64,000 bases of DNA. Source: Lawsonella sp012842085. GTDB taxonomy: Bacteria > Actinomycetota > Actinomycetes > Mycobacteriales > Mycobacteriaceae. The DNA lies in assembly GCA_036749735.1 (NCBI GenBank), contig DAINXV010000002.1, positions 124,001 through 188,000 of the forward strand, given 5' to 3'. The position numbers were made by a program, and so were the translations under genes. Under the pieces are notes generated by a model. That model worked only from the letters and a program-made list of their open reading frames with translations, was not told the DNA's origin and did no database searches. Shown here piece after piece: positions 33,601 through 41,723 of the stretch; position 1 is the first letter of the stretch, and each line of letters opens with the position of its first letter.

Positions 33601-34619
33601 GCAGCATAAATCTTGCAGTTATTGGTGGAGACGGTATTGGTCCAGAGGTAACCGCAGAAGCATTGAAAGCTATCCGTGCGGTAGTACCTGATGTTGAAAC
33701 CACTGAGTACGATTTGGGTGCCGACCATTACCTCGAAACCGGCGAAATCCTTACCGATGAGACCATCGAGAAGATTCGACAGCACGACGCTATTCTGTTG
33801 GGTGCCATCGGTGACCCGGCACGTGTGGCGCCCGGTGTGCTTGAACGGGGACTGCTACTGAAACTTCGCTTCTCCCTCGACCACTTCGTGAACCTCCGTC
33901 CCGCCAAACTCTATGAGGGTGTCACCTCGCCATTAGCTGGCAATCCGGAGATGGATTTTGTGGTTGTCCGTGAAGGAACAGAAGGGCTCTACTGCGGTGA
34001 CGGCGGTGCAATCCGCGTGGGAACACCGCAGGAGCTTGCCACAGAAACCTCCCTGAACACTCGTTTCGGAGTGGAAAGAGTGGTTCGTGACGCTTTTGAA
34101 CGCGCCATGAAGCGCCGGAAGAAAGTCACCCTGGTACACAAGACCAACGTGCTTACCAACGCGGGCTCATTGTGGAAACGCACCGTGGATGAGGTCGCCC
34201 AAGAATACCGCGATGTGGATGTTGACTACTGCCACATCGACGCTGCCACCATATATTTGGTGACTGATCCGGGACGTTTCGACGTCATTGTCACCGACAA
34301 CCTGTTTGGCGACATCATTACCGACCTGGCAGGTGCTGTCATGGGTGGCATTGGCTTAGCTGCCAGCGGAAACATTGATGCGACCCGCAAGAATCCCTCC
34401 ATGTTTGAGCCCGTGCACGGCTCTGCTCCAGATATTGCAGGTAAACAACTTGCAGATCCTACGGCAGCAATTATTTCGGCAGCAATGCTGCTTGAGCACC
34501 TGGGTTATGACAAGGAAGCACAGCAAGTAATGACTGCCGTCGAAAAGGATGTTGCCCAGCGGGGAGACTCCGCCGCCAGCACATCCGACATTGGCGACCG
34601 TATTGTGGGGCTGCTTTAA
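33597..34619 (+). CDS. leuB: 3-isopropylmalate dehydrogenase
   Basis: Oxidatively decarboxylates 3-isopropylmalate in leucine synthesis. 340 residues, the short actinobacterial type. IGGDGIGPEVTAEALKA opens the protein; RFSLDHFVNLRPAKLY, VVREGTEGLYCGDGG and the family signature DNLFGDIITDLAGAVMGGIGLAASGNI, with the metal-binding Asp residues, are present. The ATG overlaps the serA stop (ATGA), so translation is coupled. leuC and leuD are 5.6 kb away under LtbR control. Confidence 0.96.
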   Translation: MSSINLAVIGGDGIGPEVTAEALKAIRAVVPDVETTEYDLGADHYLETGEILTDETIEKIRQHDAILLGAIGDPARVAPGVLERGLLLKLRFSLDHFVNLRPAKLYEGVTSPLAGNPEMDFVVVREGTEGLYCGDGGAIRVGTPQELATETSLNTRFGVERVVRDAFERAMKRRKKVTLVHKTNVLTNAGSLWKRTVDEVAQEYRDVDVDYCHIDAATIYLVTDPGRFDVIVTDNLFGDIITDLAGAVMGGIGLAASGNIDATRKNPSMFEPVHGSAPDIAGKQLADPTAAIISAAMLLEHLGYDKEAQQVMTAVEKDVAQRGDSAASTSDIGDRIVGLL

Positions 34620-34651
34620 AAACTCACACTAGGTGCGCGTTCTGAAAGAGG

Positions 34652-34657
34652 TATTCT
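34652..34657 (+). promoter_or_regulatory. -10 box of a leaderless start (FAH-family gene)
   Basis: TATTCT is followed by 7 bases and the ATG at 34665. No Shine-Dalgarno is present. Confidence 0.45.
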
Positions 34658-34664
34658 CAGCATT

Positions 34665-35462
34665 ATGCGTATTGCTCGTTTTGCTACCCCAGAAGGGGTA
34701 TCGTTCGGCATTGTTGAAGGCGACCCGGACGATCCCCAGGAATGTAAACTGCGGCAAGTTGACGAACTTCCGTGGGACGGACAACCCGTCTTTACCGGGA
34801 AAGAGTATTCCCTTGCGGAAGCACGACTTCTTGCCCCTATCTTCCCAACGAAGATTGTGGCAATAGGGCAGAACTACATTGACCATGCTGCCGAGATGAA
34901 GTCTGCGACAACTGATGAGCCGCTCATCTTCATCAAGCCGCCCACTACGGTCATTGGGCCGGGGGCAGCTATTAGGCGCCCCCAGGAGAGTGAACGAGTC
35001 GACCACGAAGGTGAGTTGGCGGTTGTCATTAACCAACCCTGTCGCAACGTTGATGCGATGGATGCTCGCAAATATATTTTGGGCTACACCATTGCGAATG
35101 ACGTCACCGCCCGCGATATTCAAGCACGGGAAGGCCAATGGACTCGTGCCAAAAGCTACGACACGTTCTGTCCACTTGGTCCCTGGATTGAGACCCAACT
35201 AGACCCCAGTGACCAGGATCTTCTGGTGGAGGTTACCCATCCGGATGGGTCGAGTGAGGTGCGCCAAGACAGCAATACCGCTGCGGTCGTGCACACCGTC
35301 TCAGAGATCATCGAGTTCGTCACCAGCATTATGACGCTCCTGCCGGGCGATATTATTCTGACCGGCACACCGGGCGGAATTGGGCCACTAGAAGAGGGCG
35401 ATCGGGTAGCGGTCACCATCGAAGAGATCGGGACGCTAGAAAACCCGGTCGAAAACGCTTAA
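34665..35462 (+). CDS. Fumarylacetoacetate hydrolase-family protein, possibly oxaloacetate decarboxylase
   Basis: A 265-residue FAH-fold protein. The core starts ALKIVAIGQNYIDHAAEM-like (IVAIGQNYIDHAAEMKS); the metal-binding residues are in DHEGELAVVI and YTIANDVTARDIQ; DTFCPLGPWI and GDIILTGTPGGIGPLEEGD are signatures. The Corynebacterium glutamicum gene at the same place between leuB and gltX (Cg1458) encodes a soluble oxaloacetate decarboxylase, and Rv2993c is the mycobacterial counterpart. The same activity is therefore a reasonable guess, but FAH-family substrates cannot be read from sequence. Its stop is 14 bases from that of the convergent isochorismate synthase. Confidence 0.85.
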   Translation: MRIARFATPEGVSFGIVEGDPDDPQECKLRQVDELPWDGQPVFTGKEYSLAEARLLAPIFPTKIVAIGQNYIDHAAEMKSATTDEPLIFIKPPTTVIGPGAAIRRPQESERVDHEGELAVVINQPCRNVDAMDARKYILGYTIANDVTARDIQAREGQWTRAKSYDTFCPLGPWIETQLDPSDQDLLVEVTHPDGSSEVRQDSNTAAVVHTVSEIIEFVTSIMTLLPGDIILTGTPGGIGPLEEGDRVAVTIEEIGTLENPVENA

Positions 35463-35476
35463 GGCAGCGGCCAACT

Positions 35477-36643
35477 TTAGCGCTCGCGTGGGGTATCGAC
35501 GATACCCAGCGCCCGCAGCATGGTGCGTAGTTTGTCGCGCGTCTCTTGGATTTCGGATGCAGGTTCCGAATCTGCCACGATGCCGCCCCCAGCCCAGGCT
35601 TGCGCTGTGTTGCGGGCAGTATCAACCTCTGCGCAACGAATCGCAACGACCCAATCACCGTCGCCGTTGGCGTCACACCAGCCCACTGTTCCGGCATAGA
35701 AGCGGCGTGGTCCTTCGTGGTTAGCGATGAAATCCATTGCGGGACGACGCGGCCAGCCTCCAACTGCCGGTGTGGGCTGCAGCAATTTAACAAGGTCGAG
35801 CACAGTGAAATCGGTATCCCGCAAAGTCCCAGTGATGTGGGTTCCAAGATGCCACATTTCACGAGTTGAGGTTAGTGAAGGAGACTCGGGCACATTCAGT
35901 TCGCTACACAAGGGGCGGAGAGTTTCCTCAATCGCCAAAGTAACAAAACGGTGCTCGGATCGATCCTTGCCAGAATTTCGTAAGGTGCGGGCAGCTAGCG
36001 CGTCTGAATGCGGATCCTGTTCGCGGGCGATAGATCCGGCAAGTGGATGGCACGTCACTTTATTTCCGCGCTTGCTTACCAAAAGCTCCGGGGAGGAGCC
36101 TACAAGCCATTTATCTGCGAATTCAGGACCAGCCGGGGAAAGATCCGCCAAATATGCTTCCTGGCGGGGACTGCCGTCCAAAAGGCGAGCTGCGATAAGT
36201 TGCGGATCCAGAACATCCTCACCCGTGACAAAGACCGAGCGGGCAAGCACAATCTTTTCAGCAACCCCATCGCGAATCGCGGAGATAGCGTCTTTAACGC
36301 GCCGTTTATGGACGGTAGCAGTAGGGGAGAAACTATCGATACGGGCCGCAACATGTTGGAGCCGGAAAAACGCGGGAGGCTCTGAAGGGAAACTCGTCCG
36401 TACAATATTGCGTGGAACGATAAGAGCTGACGGTTCCTCGATGTCGAAAGGAACTGCTCCCACCACCATTTCCACATCTTTAGCGGTGATCGCATTAATG
36501 GCGTCATCAAGAGAAGTGAAGGTTTTTGCGATGCCTTGAGTACGCACCGAACCACTTGCCCGGGACAATAAAAAGTCCGGTGTTGTGACTGGTCGATTAC
36601 CTAAATCTGAACGCTGCGACTGGGCAGGTTTCTCAGGCTCCAC
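35477..36643 (-). CDS. menF: Isochorismate synthase
   Basis: A chorismate-utilising enzyme of about 388 residues, predicted to make isochorismate for menaquinone (or siderophore) synthesis. Motifs in order: HPLAGSIAR, KDRSEHRFVTLAIEETL, MWHLGTHITG, LLQPTPAVGGWPR, RRFYAGTVGW, VAIRCAEV and AWAGGGIVADSEPASEIQETRDKL. The catalytic region matches the isochorismate synthase branch (MenF/EntC/DhbC) more than anthranilate synthase, and no glutamine amidotransferase gene is near. AGGAGG lies 5 bases before GTG 36643, which was preferred to GTG 36649. No other men genes are in the window, so the assignment to menaquinone rather than siderophore is an inference. Confidence 0.82.
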   Translation of the reverse strand: MEPEKPAQSQRSDLGNRPVTTPDFLLSRASGSVRTQGIAKTFTSLDDAINAITAKDVEMVVGAVPFDIEEPSALIVPRNIVRTSFPSEPPAFFRLQHVAARIDSFSPTATVHKRRVKDAISAIRDGVAEKIVLARSVFVTGEDVLDPQLIAARLLDGSPRQEAYLADLSPAGPEFADKWLVGSSPELLVSKRGNKVTCHPLAGSIAREQDPHSDALAARTLRNSGKDRSEHRFVTLAIEETLRPLCSELNVPESPSLTSTREMWHLGTHITGTLRDTDFTVLDLVKLLQPTPAVGGWPRRPAMDFIANHEGPRRFYAGTVGWCDANGDGDWVVAIRCAEVDTARNTAQAWAGGGIVADSEPASEIQETRDKLRTMLRALGIVDTPRER

Positions 36644-36724
36644 CTTCACCTCCTACAATAGAAGAAACAGCGTTTTTTACGCTGACTACTCCAGCCTACT
36701 CGTGAAAGCGATAAGCCCTAAACT

Positions 36725-38230
36725 ATGACTACTTCTGAAGTACGCGTTCGTTTTAGTCCCTCCCCAACCGGCACCCCTCACGTCGGCATGGTGCGCACCG
36801 CCCTCTTCAATTGGGCGTACGCCCGTCACACTGGCGGCACCATGATTTTCCGTATCGAAGATACCGACGCACAGCGGGACTCTGAAGAGAGCTACCAGGC
36901 CATTATTGATGCCCTCGAATGGTTGGGACTCGACTGGGATGAAGGCCCACAAGTTGGGGGACCGCACGGCCCGTATCGTCAATCCATGCGCGGCGACATC
37001 TACCGAGATGTTGTGCAGCAGCTTCTTGACGCCGGTGAAGCATACGAAGCTTTCTCCACCAATGAAGAAGTCCAAGAACGCCGTCGCGCTAAAGGGCAAG
37101 ACCCGCAGCTCGGCTACGACAACTATGATCGCAACCTCACGGAGGAGGAGAAGGAAGCGTTCCGCGCGGAAGGACGCAAACCTGTCATTCGCTTGCGGAT
37201 GCCCGACAAAACCATTGGGTGGAACGACCTAGTTCGCGGATACACCGAATTCAAATCAGAATTCGTGCCGGATTACGTTATTGCGCGCTCCGATGGTTCG
37301 CCCCTGTATACTCTGGTCAATCCCGTGGATGATGCACTAATGGGGGTTACCCATGTGCTCCGTGGTGAAGATATTTTGCCCTCCACTCCGCGCCAGATTG
37401 CCCTTTATGAGGCACTGATCCGGATTGGGGTAGCGAAACACATTCCCGAATTCGCCCACCTACCTTTCGTGATGGGAACCGGCAACAAGAAACTGTCCAA
37501 GCGCGACCCCGAGTCGAACCTCTTCATCCACCGCGAACGGGGTTTCATTCCGGAAGGCTTGCTGAACTATCTAGCCCTCTTGGGATGGAGCATTTCTGCA
37601 GATCGAGACATCTTCACCATCGACGAACTCATTGAGAATTTCGATGTCAAAGATGTGAACTCGGCCCCGGCACATTTTGACCAGAAGAAAGCCGACGCCA
37701 TCAACGCAGACCATATCCGCATGTTGGAGCCGAGCGACTTCCGGGACCGGCTGTATGCCTATATGCGTGAATTCCCCTCCGCAACCGGCACCACTTTGCC
37801 TGACGAGCTGGATGAAGACATCTTCACGATGGCTGCAGATCTCGTACAGACCCGTATCGTGGTGTTGGCCGATGCGTGGGATCTGCTCGAGTTTCTTTAC
37901 TGCGGAGACAATTTCGAGATTCAGCAGAAGTCTGGACGGAAGAACCTCAAAGCTGACGCCAAACCGGTCGTTCAGGCTGCTATTGACGTCCTTACCCCCA
38001 TCTCCGAAGAGGACTGGACGACCGAAAATATTGAGCAAGCACTGAAAGGCGCGCTCATTGAGAAGATGGAGCTGAAGCCGCGGAAGGCTTTCGGTCCGGT
38101 TCGAGTATCGGTAACAGGAACCCACATTTCACCTCCTCTTTTCGAGTCTTGCGAAATGTTGGGGAAGGAACTCACGTTGCAGCGTTTGGCTGCGGCGCTG
38201 GAATGGGAACCCGAACCAGTACAACAGTAA
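36725..38230 (+). CDS. gltX: Glutamyl-tRNA synthetase
   Basis: A class I aminoacyl-tRNA synthetase of 501 residues. The HIGH-equivalent motif is SPTGTPHVGMVRTALFNW (residues 12-29) and the KMSKS-equivalent is NKKLSKRDPES (about 256-266). No glutaminyl-tRNA synthetase is seen and GatCAB is present, so GltX is probably non-discriminating, charging both tRNA-Glu and tRNA-Gln. Genes for exactly these two tRNAs follow within 350 bases. ATG 36725 has no Shine-Dalgarno; TAAGCC, 7 bases upstream, is an imperfect -10 box. Confidence 0.96.
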   Translation: MTTSEVRVRFSPSPTGTPHVGMVRTALFNWAYARHTGGTMIFRIEDTDAQRDSEESYQAIIDALEWLGLDWDEGPQVGGPHGPYRQSMRGDIYRDVVQQLLDAGEAYEAFSTNEEVQERRRAKGQDPQLGYDNYDRNLTEEEKEAFRAEGRKPVIRLRMPDKTIGWNDLVRGYTEFKSEFVPDYVIARSDGSPLYTLVNPVDDALMGVTHVLRGEDILPSTPRQIALYEALIRIGVAKHIPEFAHLPFVMGTGNKKLSKRDPESNLFIHRERGFIPEGLLNYLALLGWSISADRDIFTIDELIENFDVKDVNSAPAHFDQKKADAINADHIRMLEPSDFRDRLYAYMREFPSATGTTLPDELDEDIFTMAADLVQTRIVVLADAWDLLEFLYCGDNFEIQQKSGRKNLKADAKPVVQAAIDVLTPISEEDWTTENIEQALKGALIEKMELKPRKAFGPVRVSVTGTHISPPLFESCEMLGKELTLQRLAAALEWEPEPVQQ

Positions 38231-38327
38231 ACACTTAAACACCTCTCGTTTAGTCCTTTGAACTGCTTGTTTGGTGTTTTGGGGTTGCTTAATGGTAACC
38301 TTTTTAAGTCCGGTCGTTAGATCGTGA

Positions 38328-38399
38328 TGGCCTATGGTGTAATTGGCAACACAGCTGATTCTGGTTCAGTCGTTCTAGGTTCGAGTCCTGGTAGGCCAG
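38328..38399 (+). tRNA. tRNA-Gln (CTG anticodon)
   Basis: A 72-base cloverleaf: acceptor TGGCCTA pairs with TAGGCCA, the anticodon stem GCTGA/TCAGT encloses TTCTGGT with anticodon CTG, and the T-arm has GGTTCGAGTCC. The discriminator is G, and CCA is not encoded. It lies 97 bases after gltX, and no gene was seen in that gap, only a weak 7 bp repeat AAACACC/GGTGTTT. Confidence 0.95.
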
Positions 38400-38498
38400 C
38401 TCAGAGTTTTAATATGAAAAGTCAGAGATTACTTTTGGTGATTGACGCCTGATCAGTTAAACTTCTGAAGCGCTCAGTTTCGACTGAGTGTTGATTAG

Positions 38499-38574
38499 GC
38501 CCCCATCGTCTAGCGGCCTAGGACGCCGGCCTCTCACGCCGGTAACACGGGTTCAAATCCCGTTGGGGGTACCA
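38499..38574 (+). tRNA. tRNA-Glu (CTC anticodon)
   Basis: Acceptor GCCCCCA pairs with TGGGGGT, the anticodon stem CCGGC/GCCGG encloses CTCTCAC with anticodon CTC, and the T-arm has GGGTTCAAATCCC. The 3' CCA is encoded, unlike in the tRNA-Gln next to it. A T-tailed terminator follows 22 bases later. Confidence 0.95.
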
Positions 38575-38595
38575 CTTAAAGAGCTGCAAAATGCT

Positions 38596-38634
38596 GCCGT
38601 CTGGTCTATCGAAAGGCTAGGCGGCTTTCTTTTT
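38596..38634 (+). terminator. Terminator after the tRNA genes
   Basis: GCCGTCTGGTC (38596-38606) pairs with GGCTAGGCGGC (38615-38625) over 11 positions including G-T pairs, with an 8-base loop, then TTTCTTTTT. Confidence 0.85.
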
Positions 38635-38695
38635 GCCTTAATTGATACGCAGTTCATTGTTTAATAGTTATCAGGCTAAAGGGTGGAGGTTCGTG

Positions 38696-39091
38696 ATGAA
38701 AAAAGTGGCTTTTATTTGTGTACACAACTCCTGCCGCAGTCAAATAGCAGAAGCATTAGGTAAACATTTTGCCGCTGATGTTTTTGAGAGTTATTCAGCA
38801 GGTACGGAAGTTCGGGACCAGATCAATCAGGATGCCGTGCGAATCATGAAAGAACTGTACGGAATTGATATGGAGCGAGATCAGTATTCCAAAACCATTT
38901 CTCACATCCCGAAACCCGATATCGCTATTTCTATGGGATGCGACGTGGGCTGTCCATTTATTGGACAAGACTTTGATGCTGACTGGAATCTGGATGATCC
39001 TACCGGGCAGAGCGATGCTGTCTTTAAGGACACAATCAAAGAGATTGAGAACCAGATTTTGGCACTTAAAGATTCTTTGAAGACTAACTAA
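38696..39091 (+). CDS. Arsenate reductase / low-molecular-weight phosphatase-fold protein
   Basis: A 131-residue ArsC of the LMW tyrosine-phosphatase fold, thought to reduce arsenate with thioredoxin. The P-loop CX5R is CVHNSCR (Cys8 to Arg14). Cys82 and Cys86 in MGCDVGCPF would form the disulfide relay, a spacing seen in the MGC...CP type and not in the classic S. aureus type. ATG 38696 has GGAGG 7 bases upstream; the frame extends to 38642 without support. The gene is clearly more A+T-rich than its neighbours and sits just after two tRNA genes with no arsenic regulator or efflux gene, which suggests acquisition. An ordinary phosphatase is the alternative. Confidence 0.78.
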   Translation: MKKVAFICVHNSCRSQIAEALGKHFAADVFESYSAGTEVRDQINQDAVRIMKELYGIDMERDQYSKTISHIPKPDIAISMGCDVGCPFIGQDFDADWNLDDPTGQSDAVFKDTIKEIENQILALKDSLKTN

Positions 39092-39231
39092 CCGTCCAGG
39101 AGTGATAACTGCGTTTGCCAGCAGGAAAAACACCACTGCACAGTTCTGTGGTGTACTGGGGGTAAGGAAATAACGTCACGTGTGGCATTGATGCACTGTG
39201 TCGGTTAGAAAAACGAACGAAAGGTGTAAAC

Positions 39232-39441
39232 ATGTCGCAAGGAACCGTGAAGTGGTTTAATTCTGAAAAAGGCTACGGATTCATTTCCCCGGACGATGGG
39301 GGAGCAGACGTCTTCGTCCATTATTCAGAAATCGTTGGTGACGGTTTTCTCACGCTGAAAGAAGAGCAGCGGGTGGAGTTCGAAATCGGTGAAGGGCGCC
39401 GTGGCCCCCACGCCGAAGAGGTTCACATAGTAGGAGAATAA
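39232..39441 (+). CDS. Cold-shock domain protein
   Basis: A single cold-shock (OB-fold) domain, 69 residues, that binds single-stranded nucleic acid. RNP1 is KGYGFISPD (about residues 13-21) and RNP2 is VFVHYSEI (about 27-34), after QGTVKWFNSEKG. ATG 39232 has AAAGG upstream. A leader of unknown length includes the hairpin ACACCAC/GTGGTGT (39130-39136, 39148-39154), which on the minus strand would be followed by TTTTT. Confidence 0.93.
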   Translation: MSQGTVKWFNSEKGYGFISPDDGGADVFVHYSEIVGDGFLTLKEEQRVEFEIGEGRRGPHAEEVHIVGE

Positions 39442-39452
39442 AACTAGCTAGC

Positions 39453-40154
39453 TTAAAGCCGCTTCGTGATAACACTCGAGGCGGTTTTTAGATCTGCTGC
39501 CCACAGATTGGCGGGCCGTTTCGAAATCCGCTCAATGGGGCCAGAGACCGACACTGCGGCAATAACTTTGCCGCGTGCATCCACTACCGGCACTGCAACA
39601 CTTGCAACACCGGGTTCTCTTTCTCCAATACTTTGCGCCCAGCCCCGGCGACGAGTGTCGCGGAGCTGCATCTCAGTGATTTCACCTTCGGAAAGTACAC
39701 TTTGTTGGATGCTCGGCTCTGCCCAAGCAACCAGCACTTTGGAAGAGGCACCCACATATAGTGGCAAAACTGCTCCCACCGGAACTGTGTCGCGTAATCC
39801 TGTATGCGGCTCGCAAGCGGCAATACACACTCTTTGGCCATCCTCGACCCGGTAGAGCTGCACCGATTCGCCGGTAATGTCGCGCAGACGGGGGAGAACA
39901 AGTTGGGCGGCTTCCAATAAAGTGTCGGTCGATTTGGCAGCCAGCTCGCTCAAAGCGGGACCGGGGTGCCAGAGCCCAGCGGAGTCGCGGGCGAGGAGGC
40001 GGTGCTTTTCCATTCCGATGGCTAGGCGGTGTGCGGTCGCGCGAGGAATCTCGGAACGTTCACATAATTCGTTGAGAGAGCACGGTTCTTCCGCCACGGT
40101 GCTCAAAATAAGCATCGTTTTGTCGAGTACGCCAATTCCACTAGACTTTCCCAT
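39453..40154 (-). CDS. ltbR: IclR-family regulator of leucine biosynthesis (LtbR-like)
   Basis: An IclR-family repressor of 233 residues. The N-terminal winged helix-turn-helix is VLDKTMLILSTVAEEPCSLNELCERSEIPRATAHRLAIGME; the C-terminal effector domain spans the rest. The gene is divergent from leuC-leuD, the arrangement of C. glutamicum ltbR, which represses leuB, leuCD and tryptophan genes. The start was set at ATG 40154: TATTAT ends 6 bases before it (leaderless), and the longer frame to 40175 would start inside an operator palindrome. Confidence 0.88.
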   Translation of the reverse strand: MGKSSGIGVLDKTMLILSTVAEEPCSLNELCERSEIPRATAHRLAIGMEKHRLLARDSAGLWHPGPALSELAAKSTDTLLEAAQLVLPRLRDITGESVQLYRVEDGQRVCIAACEPHTGLRDTVPVGAVLPLYVGASSKVLVAWAEPSIQQSVLSEGEITEMQLRDTRRRGWAQSIGEREPGVASVAVPVVDARGKVIAAVSVSGPIERISKRPANLWAADLKTASSVITKRL

Positions 40155-40159
40155 AGATT

Positions 40160-40189
40160 GATAATAACATCTCATTTAGTGAGATGTAA
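40160..40189. promoter_or_regulatory. ltbR-leuC intergenic operator and promoter
   Basis: A perfect palindrome, ACATCTCA (40167-40174) and TGAGATGT (40180-40187) around TTTAG. On the minus strand it fills the 17-base spacer between TTACAT (40189-40184) and the TATTAT -10 box (40166-40161) of ltbR. On the plus strand GATAAT (40160-40165), a candidate leuC -10 box, abuts it. A bound dimer would block both promoters. Confidence 0.7.
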
Positions 40190-40237
40190 AACATTTCTTG
40201 TGACAACGCTGCTGATCAAACGAAGGGAGCCAGCATC

Positions 40238-41683
40238 GTGACCATTAAAACTGGCCCTAAAACCCTCGCAGAGAAGGTTTGGGAACAACATGTTGTAGTA
40301 AGCGGAGAAGGCGAAGGCGAAGCCCGGGAGCCGGATCTCATTTACATTGACCTCCACCTACTGCATGAAGTGACCAGCCCGCAGGCCTTTGATGGTCTGC
40401 GCATGGCCGGCCGCAAACTGCGCCGTCCAGATCTCACCGTGGCTACCGAAGATCACAACGTGCCCACGACCCCTCTCAAAGACGGAGAAGTGGAAGACCC
40501 AACCTCTCGTGCGCAACTCGATGCGCTGCACAAAAACTGTGAAGAATTTGGCGTCAAGCTCTACCCCATGGGTGATCCCAACCAGGGTGTAGTTCACGTT
40601 ATGGGGCCGCAAATGGGTCTCACCCAGCCGGGAATGACCATTGTTTGCGGTGACTCGCACACCTCCACCCATGGCGCTTTCGGAGCTCTCGCCTTTGGCA
40701 TTGGTACCTCCGAAGTTGAACACGTCATGGCCACCCAGACCCTGCCGCTGCGTCCGTTCAAAACTATGGCGGTGACGGTAACTGGTGAACTCCAGCCGGG
40801 AGTGACTGCCAAAGACGTCATCTTGGCGATCATTGCGGAAATCGGCACTGCTGGAGGTCAGGGACACGTTATCGAATATCGTGGTCCTGTCATTGAAAAA
40901 CTCTCCATGGAAAACCGCATGACGGTGTGCAACATGAGCATCGAAGCTGGTGCCCGTGCGGGCATGGTAGCGCCAGACGAGACTACCTTCGCCTACATTA
41001 AGGGCCGTACCCATGCTCCCAAGGGAGAGGAGTGGGATAAGGCAGTAGCGGCGTGGAAGGAACTGCGCACAGATGAGGGCGCTACCTTCGACAAGGAAGT
41101 CGTAATTGACGGTTCCGCCATCGAGCCTTATGTCACCTGGGGTACCAACCCGGGGCAAGGTGCACCACTGTCTGATGTCGTCCCGTCCCCGAACGACTTT
41201 GCAGACGAGTCACTGCGCCTGGCCTGTGAAAAGGCACTGGACTACATGGACCTGGAAGCAGGTATGCCGCTGCGCGACATCGCGATCAACACCGTTTTTG
41301 TGGGCTCCTGCACCAATGGCCGTATGGAAGACCTACGGGCAGCCGCAGAAGTGTTACGCGGTCGGAAAGTGGCTGACGGAGTTCGCATGCTGGTAGTTCC
41401 TGGCTCTGGCTTAGTGAAACTGCAAGCTGAAAAAGAAGGACTGGACAAGGTCTTTGAAGACGCCGGAGCGGAATGGCGCAACCCCGGCTGTTCCATGTGC
41501 CTGGGCATGAACCCCGACATTATGGAGCCCGGCGACCGGTCTGCATCTACCTCTAACCGCAACTTTGAAGGTCGACAGGGTAAGGGCTCCCGGACACATT
41601 TGGTGAGCCCAGCTGTTGCTGCCGCCTCTGCGGTAGTTGGAAAACTCGCAGCTCCCGCCGACTTGCCGACGCTAGACCGATAA
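40238..41683 (+). CDS. leuC: 3-isopropylmalate dehydratase large subunit
   Basis: The aconitase-family large subunit that, with LeuD, converts 2- to 3-isopropylmalate in leucine synthesis. 481 residues from GTG 40238, with GGGAG upstream. The [4Fe-4S] ligands are in VGSCTNGRMEDL and the pair in NPGCSMCLGMNPD. VATEDHNVPT, GDSHTSTHGAFGALAFGIGTSEVEHVMATQTL and the C-terminal SNRNFEGRQGKGSRTHLVSP are family signatures. Probably repressed by LtbR through the palindrome about 50-70 bases upstream. leuD follows after 40 bases. Confidence 0.97.
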   Translation: MTIKTGPKTLAEKVWEQHVVVSGEGEGEAREPDLIYIDLHLLHEVTSPQAFDGLRMAGRKLRRPDLTVATEDHNVPTTPLKDGEVEDPTSRAQLDALHKNCEEFGVKLYPMGDPNQGVVHVMGPQMGLTQPGMTIVCGDSHTSTHGAFGALAFGIGTSEVEHVMATQTLPLRPFKTMAVTVTGELQPGVTAKDVILAIIAEIGTAGGQGHVIEYRGPVIEKLSMENRMTVCNMSIEAGARAGMVAPDETTFAYIKGRTHAPKGEEWDKAVAAWKELRTDEGATFDKEVVIDGSAIEPYVTWGTNPGQGAPLSDVVPSPNDFADESLRLACEKALDYMDLEAGMPLRDIAINTVFVGSCTNGRMEDLRAAAEVLRGRKVADGVRMLVVPGSGLVKLQAEKEGLDKVFEDAGAEWRNPGCSMCLGMNPDIMEPGDRSASTSNRNFEGRQGKGSRTHLVSPAVAAASAVVGKLAAPADLPTLDR

Positions 41684-41723
41684 CCCCCGACTTTCATCCG
41701 ACCGTAACTGAAGAGGTACTACA

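Noticed and set aside
39130..39154. Hairpin ACACCAC/GTGGTGT as terminator for arsC
   Set aside because: On the plus strand no T-run follows; the T-run is on the minus strand, where no gene ends. Left as an unassigned feature of the cold-shock leader.
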